Shown one piece after another: positions 56,713-64,000 of a stretch of DNA of 64,000 nucleotides (position 1 is its first letter; every line of letters begins with the position of its first letter). This DNA is from JANNRA01 sp031401035. GTDB lineage: Bacteria > Desulfobacterota > Binatia > HRBIN30 > CADEER01. The stretch lies in the NCBI GenBank assembly GCA_031401035.1, contig JANNRA010000163.1, positions 1 to 64,000 on the forward strand, given 5' to 3'. The notes beneath the pieces were generated by a model, which saw only the letters and a program-made list of their open reading frames with translations, searched no databases and was not told the origin of the DNA. The translations under genes and the position numbers were made by a program.

Positions 56713-57708
56713 ATGCCGAACACCGCAGCCGCGCCGACCGAACTCAGACTGCTGCGTTGGGAGACGCTGAACAAGCGCACCTTCGACCAACTCGACCGCG
56801 CCAACTGCGTCGTGCTCGTCACCTGCTCGCCGCTGGAAGTACACGGCCCGCACCTGCCGTTCGGCGCCGACGCGCTCGAGGGCGACGGCCTGGCGCACCG
56901 CATGCTGCGCTTTCTGCCCGAACGCCATCGCACCAAGACGTTCCTGCAGCTGCCGTTTCTCTACACCGCCACCGACACGCTGCCGCACCCGGGCTCGCTC
57001 TTCTTCCACCCCTCGACCACCCAGGCGGTGATCCGCGACCTCGGCCGCACCCTGGCGGCACAGGGCTTCCGCAACATCCTGGTATCGAACTTCCACGGCA
57101 GCCCGCGCCACTTCCTCGCCATCGAGCAGGCCTGCGACACCGTCAGCCGCGAGCGCAACATTCAGATGGTGTGCATCTTCTCGGTGCTGCTGAGCCGCCT
57201 CACCGGCGGCAGCTCCGAGCTCTACGAGGTGCTCGGACGCCTGCCCGGGGTCGACAAGGAGGACCTGGTCGGCGACACGCACGGCGGCCTGGTCGAGACC
57301 TCGCAGCTCCTCGCGTTGCATCCCGAGTGGGTCGACCGCGACTACGCCTGCCTGCCGCGCCGCACGGTCGACACCTGGCTCGCCGAGCAGGGCGAGGCGC
57401 CGCCGCCGATCGAGCGCGGCAAGCCGGCGGGGGTCCTGAAGATGGTCAGGGCGTTCCAGGGCGGCCTGCGCTTCTTCCGCGCCGAAACCTACGCCGGCGC
57501 CCCCGCCAAGGCCTCCGCCGAGCTCGGCGAGCGTATTCTCGACACCCTGGGCGAGCAGGGCGCCGCCGCCGTCACCGAGATCCTCGACGGCACGCTGCCG
57601 CGCTCGCAGTGGCACTCGCCGCTGTGGAAGCAGCGCTTCTGGTTCACCAATCCGGCGATGGTGTGGTTCTTCAACCGCGTGCTGGGGATCACCAAGGGAA
57701 TGACTTAA
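56713..57708 (+). CDS. Creatininase-family amidohydrolase
   Basis: A 331-residue protein of the creatinine amidohydrolase family. The metal-binding N-terminal segment is SPLEVHGPHLPFGADALEGD (Glu, His and Asp ligands) and a second His cluster is in VSNFHGSPRHFLAIE; GDTHGGLVETS supplies the later Glu/His. The usual length is about 250, so the C-terminal 80 residues are an extension. Members act on creatinine, mycofactocin precursor peptide or formamides; none of the mycofactocin genes is nearby, so the substrate is open. A GAAAGGAA site lies before the ATG. Confidence 0.85.
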   Translation: MPNTAAAPTELRLLRWETLNKRTFDQLDRANCVVLVTCSPLEVHGPHLPFGADALEGDGLAHRMLRFLPERHRTKTFLQLPFLYTATDTLPHPGSLFFHPSTTQAVIRDLGRTLAAQGFRNILVSNFHGSPRHFLAIEQACDTVSRERNIQMVCIFSVLLSRLTGGSSELYEVLGRLPGVDKEDLVGDTHGGLVETSQLLALHPEWVDRDYACLPRRTVDTWLAEQGEAPPPIERGKPAGVLKMVRAFQGGLRFFRAETYAGAPAKASAELGERILDTLGEQGAAAVTEILDGTLPRSQWHSPLWKQRFWFTNPAMVWFFNRVLGITKGMT

Positions 57709-57891
57709 CTCCCTCTCCCGCATGACGTGCGGGAGAGGGTCGGGGTGAGGGATCCTTTCCGGGAGTACGCACAGACCGGAAAAGGTACCCTCACCCTGAC
57801 CCTGTCCCTCTCCCTGCGGCAGAGGGGATCCGGACAAGCAACGCGGTGCTCGTCAAGGTCCCCTCTCCCGCAGGGAGGGTCAGGGTGAGGG
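57709..57891. repeat. Three CTCCC/GGGTGAGGG palindromic repeats in alternating orientation
   Basis: Copy 1 at 57709-57751 is a hairpin, CCCTCTCCCGCA against TGCGGGAGAGGG, followed by GGGGTGAGGG. Copy 2 at 57787-57826 is in inverse orientation, starting CCCTCACCCTGACCC and ending GGCAGAGGGG. Copy 3 at 57859-57891 has CCCCTCTCCCGCAGGGAGGG then GGGTGAGGGG. They fill the gap between the creatininase-family and D-aminoacylase genes. Such units are common REP-like intergenic elements; copy 1 may also end transcription. Confidence 0.8.
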
Positions 57892-57937
57892 GGTCGCAGG
57901 ACCGGCCCCACCGATTGGACGGTGTGGGCAGCGTCGC

Positions 57938-57967
57938 CATCTATGGCCATCCGTCGTCATCTATGGT
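57938..57967. repeat. CATCTATGG-type dispersed repeat, copy 2
   Basis: CATCTATGGC, CATCCGTCGT and CATCTATGGT, the same three-step layout as the copy at 54767-54796. It ends 12 bases before the D-aminoacylase start codon. Confidence 0.7.
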
Positions 57968-57979
57968 CTGCGGAAATCC

Positions 57980-59593
57980 ATGGCCTTCGATCTCGTCTTG
58001 CAGGGCGGCACCATCCTCGACGGCACGGGCGCCGCCGGCGTGCCGGGAGCGGTCGGTGTCCGCGATGGCCGCATCGCGGCGATCGGCGATCTCGCCGGCG
58101 CCGAGACGGCGCAGGTGCTCGACTGCGGCGGTCGCGTCGTCGCCCCCGGCTTCATCGACATGCACTCGCACAGCGACTGGGTGTTGCCGCAGCCCGACCA
58201 CGGCGCGGTGCTGGCGCCGCTGCTGGAGCAGGGCATCACCACCATCGTCGCCGGCAACTGCGGCTGCTCGCCGGCGCCGTTCATCGACGGCAACCGCGCC
58301 CTGCTGCCACTCATCGGCCGCATGCTGCACGACCGCGATCTCGACTATGGCTGGTCGGGCATGGGCAGCTATCTCGACGCGCTGCAGCAGCGCGGCCTGG
58401 CGCTCAACGTCGCTCAACTGGTCGGCCACGGCACGGTGCGCGCGGCGGTGAAAGGGGCCACGCCCGGTCCGGCGACGCCGGCCGAGACGGCGCAGATGGC
58501 CGATCTGGTGCGCGCCGCCCTCGACGAGGGCGCCATCGGCCTCTCGACCGGCCTCGGCTACGCGCCCGGCGTCTTCGCCGATCTCGACGAACTGGTCGGC
58601 GTCACCGCCCCGCTCGCCGAGCGCCGCGGCATCTACACCTCGCACGCGCGCAGCTACGTCGCCCTCGATCACCGCGCCGCGCCCGATCAGCCGCCCACCA
58701 ACCTGCTCGCCCTCGACGAGACCGCCGCGGTGTGGCGCGCGCACCGCGTCAAGGTGCAGCACTCGCACCTGATCTTCGTCGGCGACCGCACCTGGCCGAC
58801 CACCGACCGGATCCTCGAGCACCTCGACGCGCTGCTCGACGAGGGCGTCGACGTTGCCTGCGACGCCTTTCCCTACGTCGGCGGCAACACCACCCTGGTG
58901 GTGTTCATGCCGCCCTGGGCGCTGCCGCAGCTGAAACGTGCGGTGAGCGATCCGGAGATGCGCCAGCAGTGCGCCAGTACGCTCGACTGGATCTTTCCGT
59001 CGCTCGGCATGCGCTGGGAGGACACGCAGATCCTCTGGGTGCCGCGCCGCGAGCTGGCGCACTACGAGGGGCGCACGGTGGCCGACATCGCGCGCGAGCG
59101 CGACACGACGCCGACCGAGACCTATCTCGACCTGGTCGGCGAGTTGGGCAGCCAGACGCGCATCATCAATTGGAACTACTCCGGCCGCGATGCCGAGGAG
59201 TCGAGCCTGCGCAAGGTGCTGACGCACCGCGCCTGCTGCTTCGAGACCGATACCATCCTGACCGGCAACGGCGTCGACAACCCGGCCTCCTTCGGCACCT
59301 TCCCGCGCCTGCTCGGCCGCTACGTGCGCGAACTCGGGCTGCTGACGCTGCCGGAGGCGGTACGGCGCATGACCGGGTTCAGCGCCGACCGCATGCAGCT
59401 CGCCGACCGCGGCCGCATCGCAGCGGGTCTGGCCGCCGACCTGGTGGTGTTCGATCCGGCGACGGTGGCCGATCGCTGGGACCAGCCGCCGACCGGCATC
59501 GACAGCGTCGTGCTCAACGGCGCGGTGGTGGTGCGCGACGGCCGCTTCGACCGCGCCGCGCGCGCCGGCCGCGTGCTGCGGGGCCGCGCATGA
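57980..59593 (+). CDS. N-acyl-D-amino-acid deacylase-family amidohydrolase
   Basis: A 537-residue zinc amidohydrolase of the D-aminoacylase group. The metal-site motif HSHSD is in VVAPGFIDMHSHSDWVL; GNCGCSPAPF contains the metal-bridging cysteine of D-aminoacylases. Later family stretches are GLSTGLGYAPG and YTSHARSY (further metal-binding His). The C-terminal composite beta domain ends with VLNGAVVVRDGRF. It overlaps the sirtuin gene by ATGA. It would free D-amino acids or related acids from N-acyl forms; the exact substrate is unknown. Confidence 0.88.
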   Translation: MAFDLVLQGGTILDGTGAAGVPGAVGVRDGRIAAIGDLAGAETAQVLDCGGRVVAPGFIDMHSHSDWVLPQPDHGAVLAPLLEQGITTIVAGNCGCSPAPFIDGNRALLPLIGRMLHDRDLDYGWSGMGSYLDALQQRGLALNVAQLVGHGTVRAAVKGATPGPATPAETAQMADLVRAALDEGAIGLSTGLGYAPGVFADLDELVGVTAPLAERRGIYTSHARSYVALDHRAAPDQPPTNLLALDETAAVWRAHRVKVQHSHLIFVGDRTWPTTDRILEHLDALLDEGVDVACDAFPYVGGNTTLVVFMPPWALPQLKRAVSDPEMRQQCASTLDWIFPSLGMRWEDTQILWVPRRELAHYEGRTVADIARERDTTPTETYLDLVGELGSQTRIINWNYSGRDAEESSLRKVLTHRACCFETDTILTGNGVDNPASFGTFPRLLGRYVRELGLLTLPEAVRRMTGFSADRMQLADRGRIAAGLAADLVVFDPATVADRWDQPPTGIDSVVLNGAVVVRDGRFDRAARAGRVLRGRA

Positions 59594-60342
59594 GCGCCGA
59601 CCCGATCGCCGTCGCCCACGCCTGGATCGCCGCCGCCGAGCGCGTCGTCGTGCTCACCGGCGCCGGCATCTCGACCGATTCCGGCATCCCCGACTTCCGC
59701 GGTCCGCAGGGCGTGTGGACCAAGAACCCGGGCGCCGAGAAGATGGCGACCCTGCGGCACTACGTCGCCGACCGCGAGGTGCGGAAACGCGCCTGGCGCA
59801 GCCGCCTCGAGACTTTCGCCAGTCTGCGCGAACCCAATCGCGGCCACCACGCACTGGTGGCGCTCGAGCGGCGCGGCGTCTTGCATACGCTGATCACCCA
59901 GAACGTCGACGGCCTGCACCGCGCCGCCGGCTCGTCGGCGGAGAAGATCGTCGAGATCCACGGCACCATCCGCGAGGTGGTGTGCCTCGACTGCGGCGAG
60001 CGCGCGCCGATGCCGCGCGCCCTGGCGCGCGTCGAGGCCGGCGAGGAGGACCCACCGTGCCGCTCGTGCGGCGGCATCCTCAAGTCCGCCACCATCTCCT
60101 TCGGCCAGGCGCTGGTGCCGGAGGATCTCGAGCGCGCCATGCAGGCCGCCCGCCAGGCCGACCTGCTGCTCGCGGTCGGTTCGACGCTCGGCGTCTACCC
60201 GATCGCCGGCGTCGTGCCGCTCGCCAAACGCAGTGGCGCCCGCATCGTCATCCTCAACGCCGAGCCGACGGAGATGGACGAGATCGGCGACGTCGTTCTG
60301 CGCGGCTCGATCAGCGACATCCTGCCGCAGCTGGTGGAATGA
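59590..60342 (+). CDS. Sir2-family NAD-dependent protein deacylase
   Basis: A 250-residue sirtuin that removes acyl groups from lysines using NAD. The NAD-binding motif is VVLTGAGISTDSGIPDFRG, the catalytic His is in EIHGTIREVVC, and TQNVDGLH precedes it. The zinc site is CLDCG and CRSCG. ILKSATISFGQAL is typical of the class. The start overlaps the D-aminoacylase stop and the end overlaps the nucleosidase start (ATGA), so the three genes form one unit. Confidence 0.94.
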   Translation: MSADPIAVAHAWIAAAERVVVLTGAGISTDSGIPDFRGPQGVWTKNPGAEKMATLRHYVADREVRKRAWRSRLETFASLREPNRGHHALVALERRGVLHTLITQNVDGLHRAAGSSAEKIVEIHGTIREVVCLDCGERAPMPRALARVEAGEEDPPCRSCGGILKSATISFGQALVPEDLERAMQAARQADLLLAVGSTLGVYPIAGVVPLAKRSGARIVILNAEPTEMDEIGDVVLRGSISDILPQLVE

Positions 60343-61181
60343 TGACCCGGAGCGCGTGGCTGCGCCGCGCCCCCCGCCTGTTGGCGCTCCTGTCCGTGCT
60401 CGGTTGCGGCACGGACGCCGACGGCGACCCCCAGCGTCTCGCCGTCCTCAGCGCCTTCCCGGCCGAGCTCGCCGCGGTGTTGGCGCACACCGCGGTCGAG
60501 GAGACGCGCCGCGTCGCCGGTCGCACCGTGCGCCTCGGGCGCATCGCGGGCGTACCGGTGGTGGTGGCGATGACCGGCATCGGGCTGCGCAACGCCGCGG
60601 CGACGACGGCGGCGCTGCTCGCCGCGGTGCCGGTCGTCGGCGTCGTCGTCGCCGGCGTTGCCGGCAGCCCACTGCGCATCGGCGACGTCGTCGTCCCCGC
60701 CAGCTGGGCCGTTGGCGACGCCCCCCCGTTCGCCGTCGATGCCGCCTGGCTGGCGCGCGCCGCCCGCCTCGCGGCGAGCGGCGGCGTCGCGCTCGAGCGT
60801 TGCACGACCGTGCGCGGCGATCCGGTCTGCTTGGGCTTCACGCCGTCGATCGTCGTCGGCGGCGGCGGCAGCAGCGCCGACTCCTTCGGTGACCAACCGT
60901 TCCCCTGCCAGCCGAACGGCGGCGAGGTCTTCGGCTGCGACGTGGCGGCGCCGGCGGCGGTCGAGCGCGAGCCGATCGCGGTCGACATGGAGACCGCCGC
61001 CATCGCTCGCGAGGCGCATGCGCGCGGTCTGCCGTTCATCGCCTTCCGGGCGGTCTCTGACGGCGCCGAGGATCCGCTCGATCTGCCGGGCTTCCCGAGT
61101 CAGTTCTTCGCCTACTATCCGCTCGCCGCCGAGAACGCCGCCCGCGCCGCCGCCGCCTTCGTGGCTGACGCGGCTGAGTAG
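60339..61181 (+). CDS. Lipoprotein nucleosidase / purine phosphorylase-fold (PNP_UDP) protein
   Basis: A 280-residue protein of the nucleoside phosphorylase/MTAN fold. After a signal peptide with a lipobox (LSVLGC) comes LAVLSAFPAELAAVL, then AMTGIGLRNAAATTAALL (phosphate/ribose loop), VVVAGVAGSPLRIGDVVVP and the nucleoside-binding AVDMETAAIAREAH. This matches methylthioadenosine/S-adenosylhomocysteine nucleosidases, but those are cytoplasmic, so export is unusual. A Cys-containing insert (FPCQPNGGEVFGCDV) may form a disulfide. It is co-transcribed with the sirtuin. Role unknown. Confidence 0.82.
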   Translation: MMTRSAWLRRAPRLLALLSVLGCGTDADGDPQRLAVLSAFPAELAAVLAHTAVEETRRVAGRTVRLGRIAGVPVVVAMTGIGLRNAAATTAALLAAVPVVGVVVAGVAGSPLRIGDVVVPASWAVGDAPPFAVDAAWLARAARLAASGGVALERCTTVRGDPVCLGFTPSIVVGGGGSSADSFGDQPFPCQPNGGEVFGCDVAAPAAVEREPIAVDMETAAIAREAHARGLPFIAFRAVSDGAEDPLDLPGFPSQFFAYYPLAAENAARAAAAFVADAAE

Positions 61182-61253
61182 GTCGGCACGGGTCACGGCG
61201 GCCTCCGCTGCCGCGCCCTTCTGCGCGCCGGCGATCCGGGATAAGAGCGAGCG

Positions 61254-61760
61254 ATGTTCAATACATTTCACGCTCAGATGAAGAAGATGTTGGGCCAACT
61301 CGACAAATGGCTGGAGGCGGCCGAGGCGCATGCGAAGGCCAAGGGGTTCGACCCCGGCGTCCTCCTCGAGGCGCGCCTGGCGCCGGATCAGTTCGCGTTC
61401 GTCCGCCAGGTGCAGAATGCCTGCGACACGGCGAAACTCTCGGCGGCGCGCCTGACCGGTAAAGACGGGCCGCAGCATGCGGACACCGAGACAACCCTGG
61501 GCGAACTGCGCGATCGGATTCGCTCCGTGGTCGGGTACCTCGACGGCATCTCGGAGGCGGACTACGCCGGCGCCGCGACGCGGGTCATCACCACCCCGCG
61601 CTGGGAAGGCAAAGTCATGAGCGGCTCCGACTATTTCATGGAGCACGCCGTTCCCAACTTCTTCTTCCACGTCACGCATGCCTACGCCCTGTTGCGCCAC
61701 AACGGGGTCGCCCTCGGCAAGCGGGACTACCTTGGTGCGCAGACCCGCCGCGATCCCTGA
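61254..61760 (+). CDS. DUF1993 family protein
   Basis: A 168-residue protein matching DUF1993: FNTFHAQMKKMLGQLDKWLE at the start, the middle APDQFAFVRQVQNACDTAK and the end FFFHVTHAYALLRHNGVALG. The family is a four-helix-bundle type related to DinB-like proteins, function unknown. A purine-rich AAGAG stretch sits before the ATG. It stands alone between the nucleosidase and a FadL remnant. Confidence 0.88.
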   Translation: MFNTFHAQMKKMLGQLDKWLEAAEAHAKAKGFDPGVLLEARLAPDQFAFVRQVQNACDTAKLSAARLTGKDGPQHADTETTLGELRDRIRSVVGYLDGISEADYAGAATRVITTPRWEGKVMSGSDYFMEHAVPNFFFHVTHAYALLRHNGVALGKRDYLGAQTRRDP

Positions 61761-61789
61761 GCGCGCCCTTACCGGGCATGTGGAGTTGC

Positions 61790-62040
61790 CAAGCGACGCC
61801 GATGTTATGCGACGGCGTCTATTCGATCCTTTCGGCGCTCAAGGTCGGCGCCAGCCTCAATTCCTACGTCGGCGGCAGCCTCGGCTACGACGACGATTGG
61901 GCCGGCCGCTGTTACACCACCGAGGCCGAACTGCTGACCTTCAACTTCAACCCGGTCATCGCCTACCGCTTCCTACCGGGGTTCTCGCTCGGCGCCGGCT
62001 TCTCGGTGCAGTCGGCGAAGGTCAGATCCGAGGCGGCGCC
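61790..62040 (+). pseudogene. Fragment of a FadL/OmpP1-family outer membrane protein
   Basis: About 80 codons read KVGASLNSYVGGSLGYDDDW then CYTTEAELLTFNFNPVIAYR and FLPGFSLGAGFSVQSAKV, the middle strands of a long-chain fatty acid/hydrocarbon outer-membrane transporter. The signal peptide, hatch domain and the last strands are missing; full-length members exceed 400 residues. The frame then runs antisense into the PPOX gene. It is a truncated remnant filling an otherwise gene-free stretch of about 310 bp. Confidence 0.65.
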
Positions 62041-62072
62041 CAGCGCCCCTCCCGCAGCATTCCGCCCCGCCG

Positions 62073-62507
62073 TCAGCCGAGGTTGCCGTAGTCGACCGAG
62101 CACCAGCGCCGCGGCGTCAGTTCGACGAGGACGGTGGGGTCGGATTCCTGGGCGCTCATGGCGAGATACGCCTCAGCCATCGGCGCGCCGAGATAGCGGA
62201 TGGCGACCTGGCGGATGTCGGTCTCGTAATCCGGCGCGCCCAGCGTCACCGGACCCTCGACGCTGACGTAGCGGTAGGGCGGCGTCTCGCTCTGCACGCA
62301 GAACCCGATGTCGCTCTGGCTCCGCAGCAGCGTCGCCTTGCGCGAGCTCGCGGCGGTGACGAAGCGCAGCGTGCCGCCGGGCGTGTAGCGGTACCACACC
62401 GGCACGGTCAGCGGTCCGCGGCCGGATTCGGCGATGCTGACGATGCCGACGTGGGTGTCGGCGAGAAAGGCTTCGCGCTCGGCGCGGGTCATCGACAGGG
62501 TGCTCAT
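62073..62507 (-). CDS. PPOX-class (pyridoxamine 5'-phosphate oxidase-like) flavin/F420 protein
   Basis: A 144-residue split-barrel protein. GIVSIAESGRGPLTVPVWYR and LRFVTAASSRKATLLRSQSD are the flavin or F420 phosphate-binding strands; VSVEGPVTLG and the end ELTPRRWCSVDYGN complete the fold. The length fits the small PPOX class, which includes F420-dependent reductases and heme-binding proteins; the cofactor cannot be decided. It lies downstream of the AlkB-like gene on the same strand. Confidence 0.85.
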   Translation of the reverse strand: MSTLSMTRAEREAFLADTHVGIVSIAESGRGPLTVPVWYRYTPGGTLRFVTAASSRKATLLRSQSDIGFCVQSETPPYRYVSVEGPVTLGAPDYETDIRQVAIRYLGAPMAEAYLAMSAQESDPTVLVELTPRRWCSVDYGNLG

Positions 62508-62562
62508 CGTTGCGTCCTCCAGGCGTCAGCCACGATCACACGCGCACCGTAGCACGGCCGCT

Positions 62563-63438
62563 TCAACTGCTCGAAGCGCGCAGCGCGCGCCGAAAGAAGG
62601 GCGAGAAGCGGGCCAGCTCCGCGACGTAGTCGGCGACGTCGTCCCTGGCGCCGGCGCCCAGGTCCGCCAACGCCACGACGTGCGCGTCGGGGACATAGCG
62701 GAAGGTGAAATTGACGCGGCGGGTGCGGAAGCCGTCGATGGACGGCGGCAACTCGGGCGCGGCCTTGCTCTCGACCCGCTGCACGCGGTGCAGCAGCTCG
62801 TCTTTCCAGTGCGTGCCGCCAAAGGCCTGCAGTGACCCATCCTCGAGCCACTGCGTCCGCACCGGCGGCCCTCCGACCGCGCCGCGGCGAACGAATTGGA
62901 AGAGGGCGCGTGCGCCAAGCGAGATCGACGCCACCGGGCCGGGCTCGAAGTCGCGGTGGTCGCCGACCCGCGCCACGTCGACCCAGCCCTCGCCGTCGCG
63001 GCGCCGGCCATAGAAGTTGATCAGGCAGGTGTTGAGGTGCCAGCCGGGCGGCACGTCGGCGGCCGCGAACTGGGCGCGAATGCGCCACTCGACCGCGCCG
63101 ATCAGGCGCGTCAGCACCGGCGGAAAGGGCTCGGCGGCGACGGCGCAGTTGCGCGTGCGGCGCGGCGGCTCGTAGTACCCCAGGCAGGCGAACTGCCAGT
63201 TGCCGAGCCAGTAGACCGGCCGTAGCAACGGGCGCTGCGCCTGGCCGCGCGGCGGCGGCCGGCGGGTCGAGTAGCGCTGCTCCCACAGCGGGTGCAGCGA
63301 GGCCAGCCAGGTGAGGATCTCGGCGCGCGTCGCGGCGTCGACGTAGGCGCGGTCGTAGAGGTAGCTGCGCTCGGCCGCCGCGCCGCGCTCGCGCCGCCGC
63401 GGCAGTGCGGTGGCGGCGCCACGCGGCCGCGCTCTCAC
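62563..63438 (-). CDS. AlkB-like Fe(II)/2-oxoglutarate-dependent oxygenase
   Basis: A 291-residue protein with the double-stranded beta-helix of AlkB-like oxygenases. The iron motif H-x-D is in VGDHRDFEPGPVASISLG and the 2-oxoglutarate-binding arginine is probably in RRVNFTFRYV. HLNTCLINFYGR precedes the H-x-D as in AlkB. The N-terminal part (YVDAATRAEILTWLASLHPL) is the nucleotide-lid region. I choose the GTG start at 63438 because it overlaps the stop of the upstream amidohydrolase (GTGA); the longer frame is antisense noise. Substrate (nucleic acid or protein) unknown. Confidence 0.8.
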   Translation of the reverse strand: MRARPRGAATALPRRRERGAAAERSYLYDRAYVDAATRAEILTWLASLHPLWEQRYSTRRPPPRGQAQRPLLRPVYWLGNWQFACLGYYEPPRRTRNCAVAAEPFPPVLTRLIGAVEWRIRAQFAAADVPPGWHLNTCLINFYGRRRDGEGWVDVARVGDHRDFEPGPVASISLGARALFQFVRRGAVGGPPVRTQWLEDGSLQAFGGTHWKDELLHRVQRVESKAAPELPPSIDGFRTRRVNFTFRYVPDAHVVALADLGAGARDDVADYVAELARFSPFFRRALRASSS

Positions 63439-64000
63439 TGCGGCAGCCCCAGCAGCGCCGCCGCGTTGCCGTACAGGACCGGCGCGCGCAGCGCCTCGCG
63501 TCCGACGGTGGCCATGAGCACCTTGGCGATGCCGAGCGCCTGATGGTAAAACGGCCAGTCGCTGCCGTAGACGACGCGCGCCGGATCGGCGCGGTCGAGG
63601 ATGGTGCGCACGTTGGCCAGCGACTGCCCCGACAGCTCCAGCCATACGTTCGGGTAGCGGCAGGCCAGATCGAGCGCCGCCTCCATCTGCAGCGCCCCGG
63701 CGTGGCCGAGCACGAAGCGCGTGCGCGGCTGCTCGGCGATCGCCTGCTCGTAGAGCGCCACCTGCGAGCGGCGGCGGCCGGACGCCAACTCGATGCCCAC
63801 CGGGCCGCAGTGCCATAGCACCGGCAGGTTGCGCTCGGCGCACTGGCGATAGAGCGCCAGCGCGCGCGGGTGATTGGGGGCCATCAGCTGCACCGCCGGG
63901 TGCATCTTCACGCCCAGCGCGCCTTCGTGCGCCTGCTCGTCGAGGCGCAGGCCGACGCGGTCGACGATCGGGTGCACCGAGCCGAACGGGCGCAGCCGCG
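63435..64000 (-). CDS. Amidohydrolase-2 family (TIM-barrel) protein, incomplete at the window edge
   Basis: The C-terminal 188 residues of a metal-dependent hydrolase; the frame is open at 64000, so the N-terminus lies outside. LGVKMHPAVQLMAPNHPRAL, VLWHCGPVG, FVLGHAGALQMEAALDLACR and VVYGSDWPFYHQALG are the metal-binding strands of the amidohydrolase-2 (decarboxylase-like) barrel, with the His, His and Asp ligands in order, and NAAALLGLP is the standard C-terminal helix. The stop overlaps the AlkB-like start. Confidence 0.88.
   Translation of the reverse strand, partial: RLRPFGSVHPIVDRVGLRLDEQAHEGALGVKMHPAVQLMAPNHPRALALYRQCAERNLPVLWHCGPVGIELASGRRRSQVALYEQAIAEQPRTRFVLGHAGALQMEAALDLACRYPNVWLELSGQSLANVRTILDRADPARVVYGSDWPFYHQALGIAKVLMATVGREALRAPVLYGNAAALLGLPQ

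Overview
The window is about 64 kb of very high G+C bacterial DNA. Codons are strongly G/C-ending, genes are densely packed, and ATGA, GTGA or TGATG stop/start overlaps are common. Alternative complex III (ACIII), caa3 and aa3 oxidases, paired acyl-CoA dehydrogenases, a D-aminoacylase-type amidohydrolase and secreted proteins with a Thr/Pro linker plus a dockerin-like tail together suggest an uncultivated aerobic lineage near Binatota, Desulfobacterota or Myxococcota. That placement is inference from gene content; no rRNA gene is present.

Region by region. 1-6.2 kb: apolipoprotein N-acyltransferase, an MFS transporter, two adjacent acyl-CoA dehydrogenases and exodeoxyribonuclease III. 6.3-18.6 kb (+): a complete ACIII operon (actA-F), a small conserved membrane protein, a SCO copper chaperone and a caa3 oxidase (coxBACD). 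18.7-20.6 kb: dxs. 20.8-28.8 kb (+): a second respiratory operon with only the membrane ACIII subunits (ActC, ActD, ActF), a cupredoxin-like protein, an aa3 oxidase and two small membrane proteins. 43.5-28.8 kb (-), convergent with it: a third module with only the peripheral ACIII subunits (ActA, ActB, ActE), a cytochrome bd-like membrane subunit, three further c-type cytochromes and a maturation/stress block (UspA protein, GNAT, Mrp-type ATPase, zinc-ribbon protein, radical SAM protein). Three proteins of that block carry PCP_red-like segments, normally seen at the C-terminus of protochlorophyllide reductase subunit B. 43.8-44.8 kb (+): a small membrane protein and a second SCO protein.

44.8-52.3 kb is an accessory region of secreted proteins: a beta-propeller protein cut from its dockerin-like tail by an in-frame amber codon, a GH5 lipoprotein, a stand-alone peptidase propeptide and an M4 metallopeptidase. 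Gene remnants lie among and after them. 52.8-54.1 kb: aroG behind a well-formed transcription attenuator whose leader peptide contains a W-F-F-Y-F-T-W run. 54.1-64 kb: nitroreductase, SRPBCC protein, MFS transporter, creatininase-family protein, D-aminoacylase, sirtuin, lipoprotein nucleosidase, DUF1993 protein, a FadL remnant, a PPOX-class protein, an AlkB-like oxygenase and an incomplete amidohydrolase. Several short dispersed repeats sit between genes.

How it works together: three quinol- or cytochrome c-linked terminal branches lie side by side. Branch 1 (ACIII plus A2-type caa3) is self-contained. Branches 2 and 3 hold complementary halves of a second ACIII, together with an A1-type aa3 oxidase and a bd-like subunit. 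This is the most unusual feature of the window.
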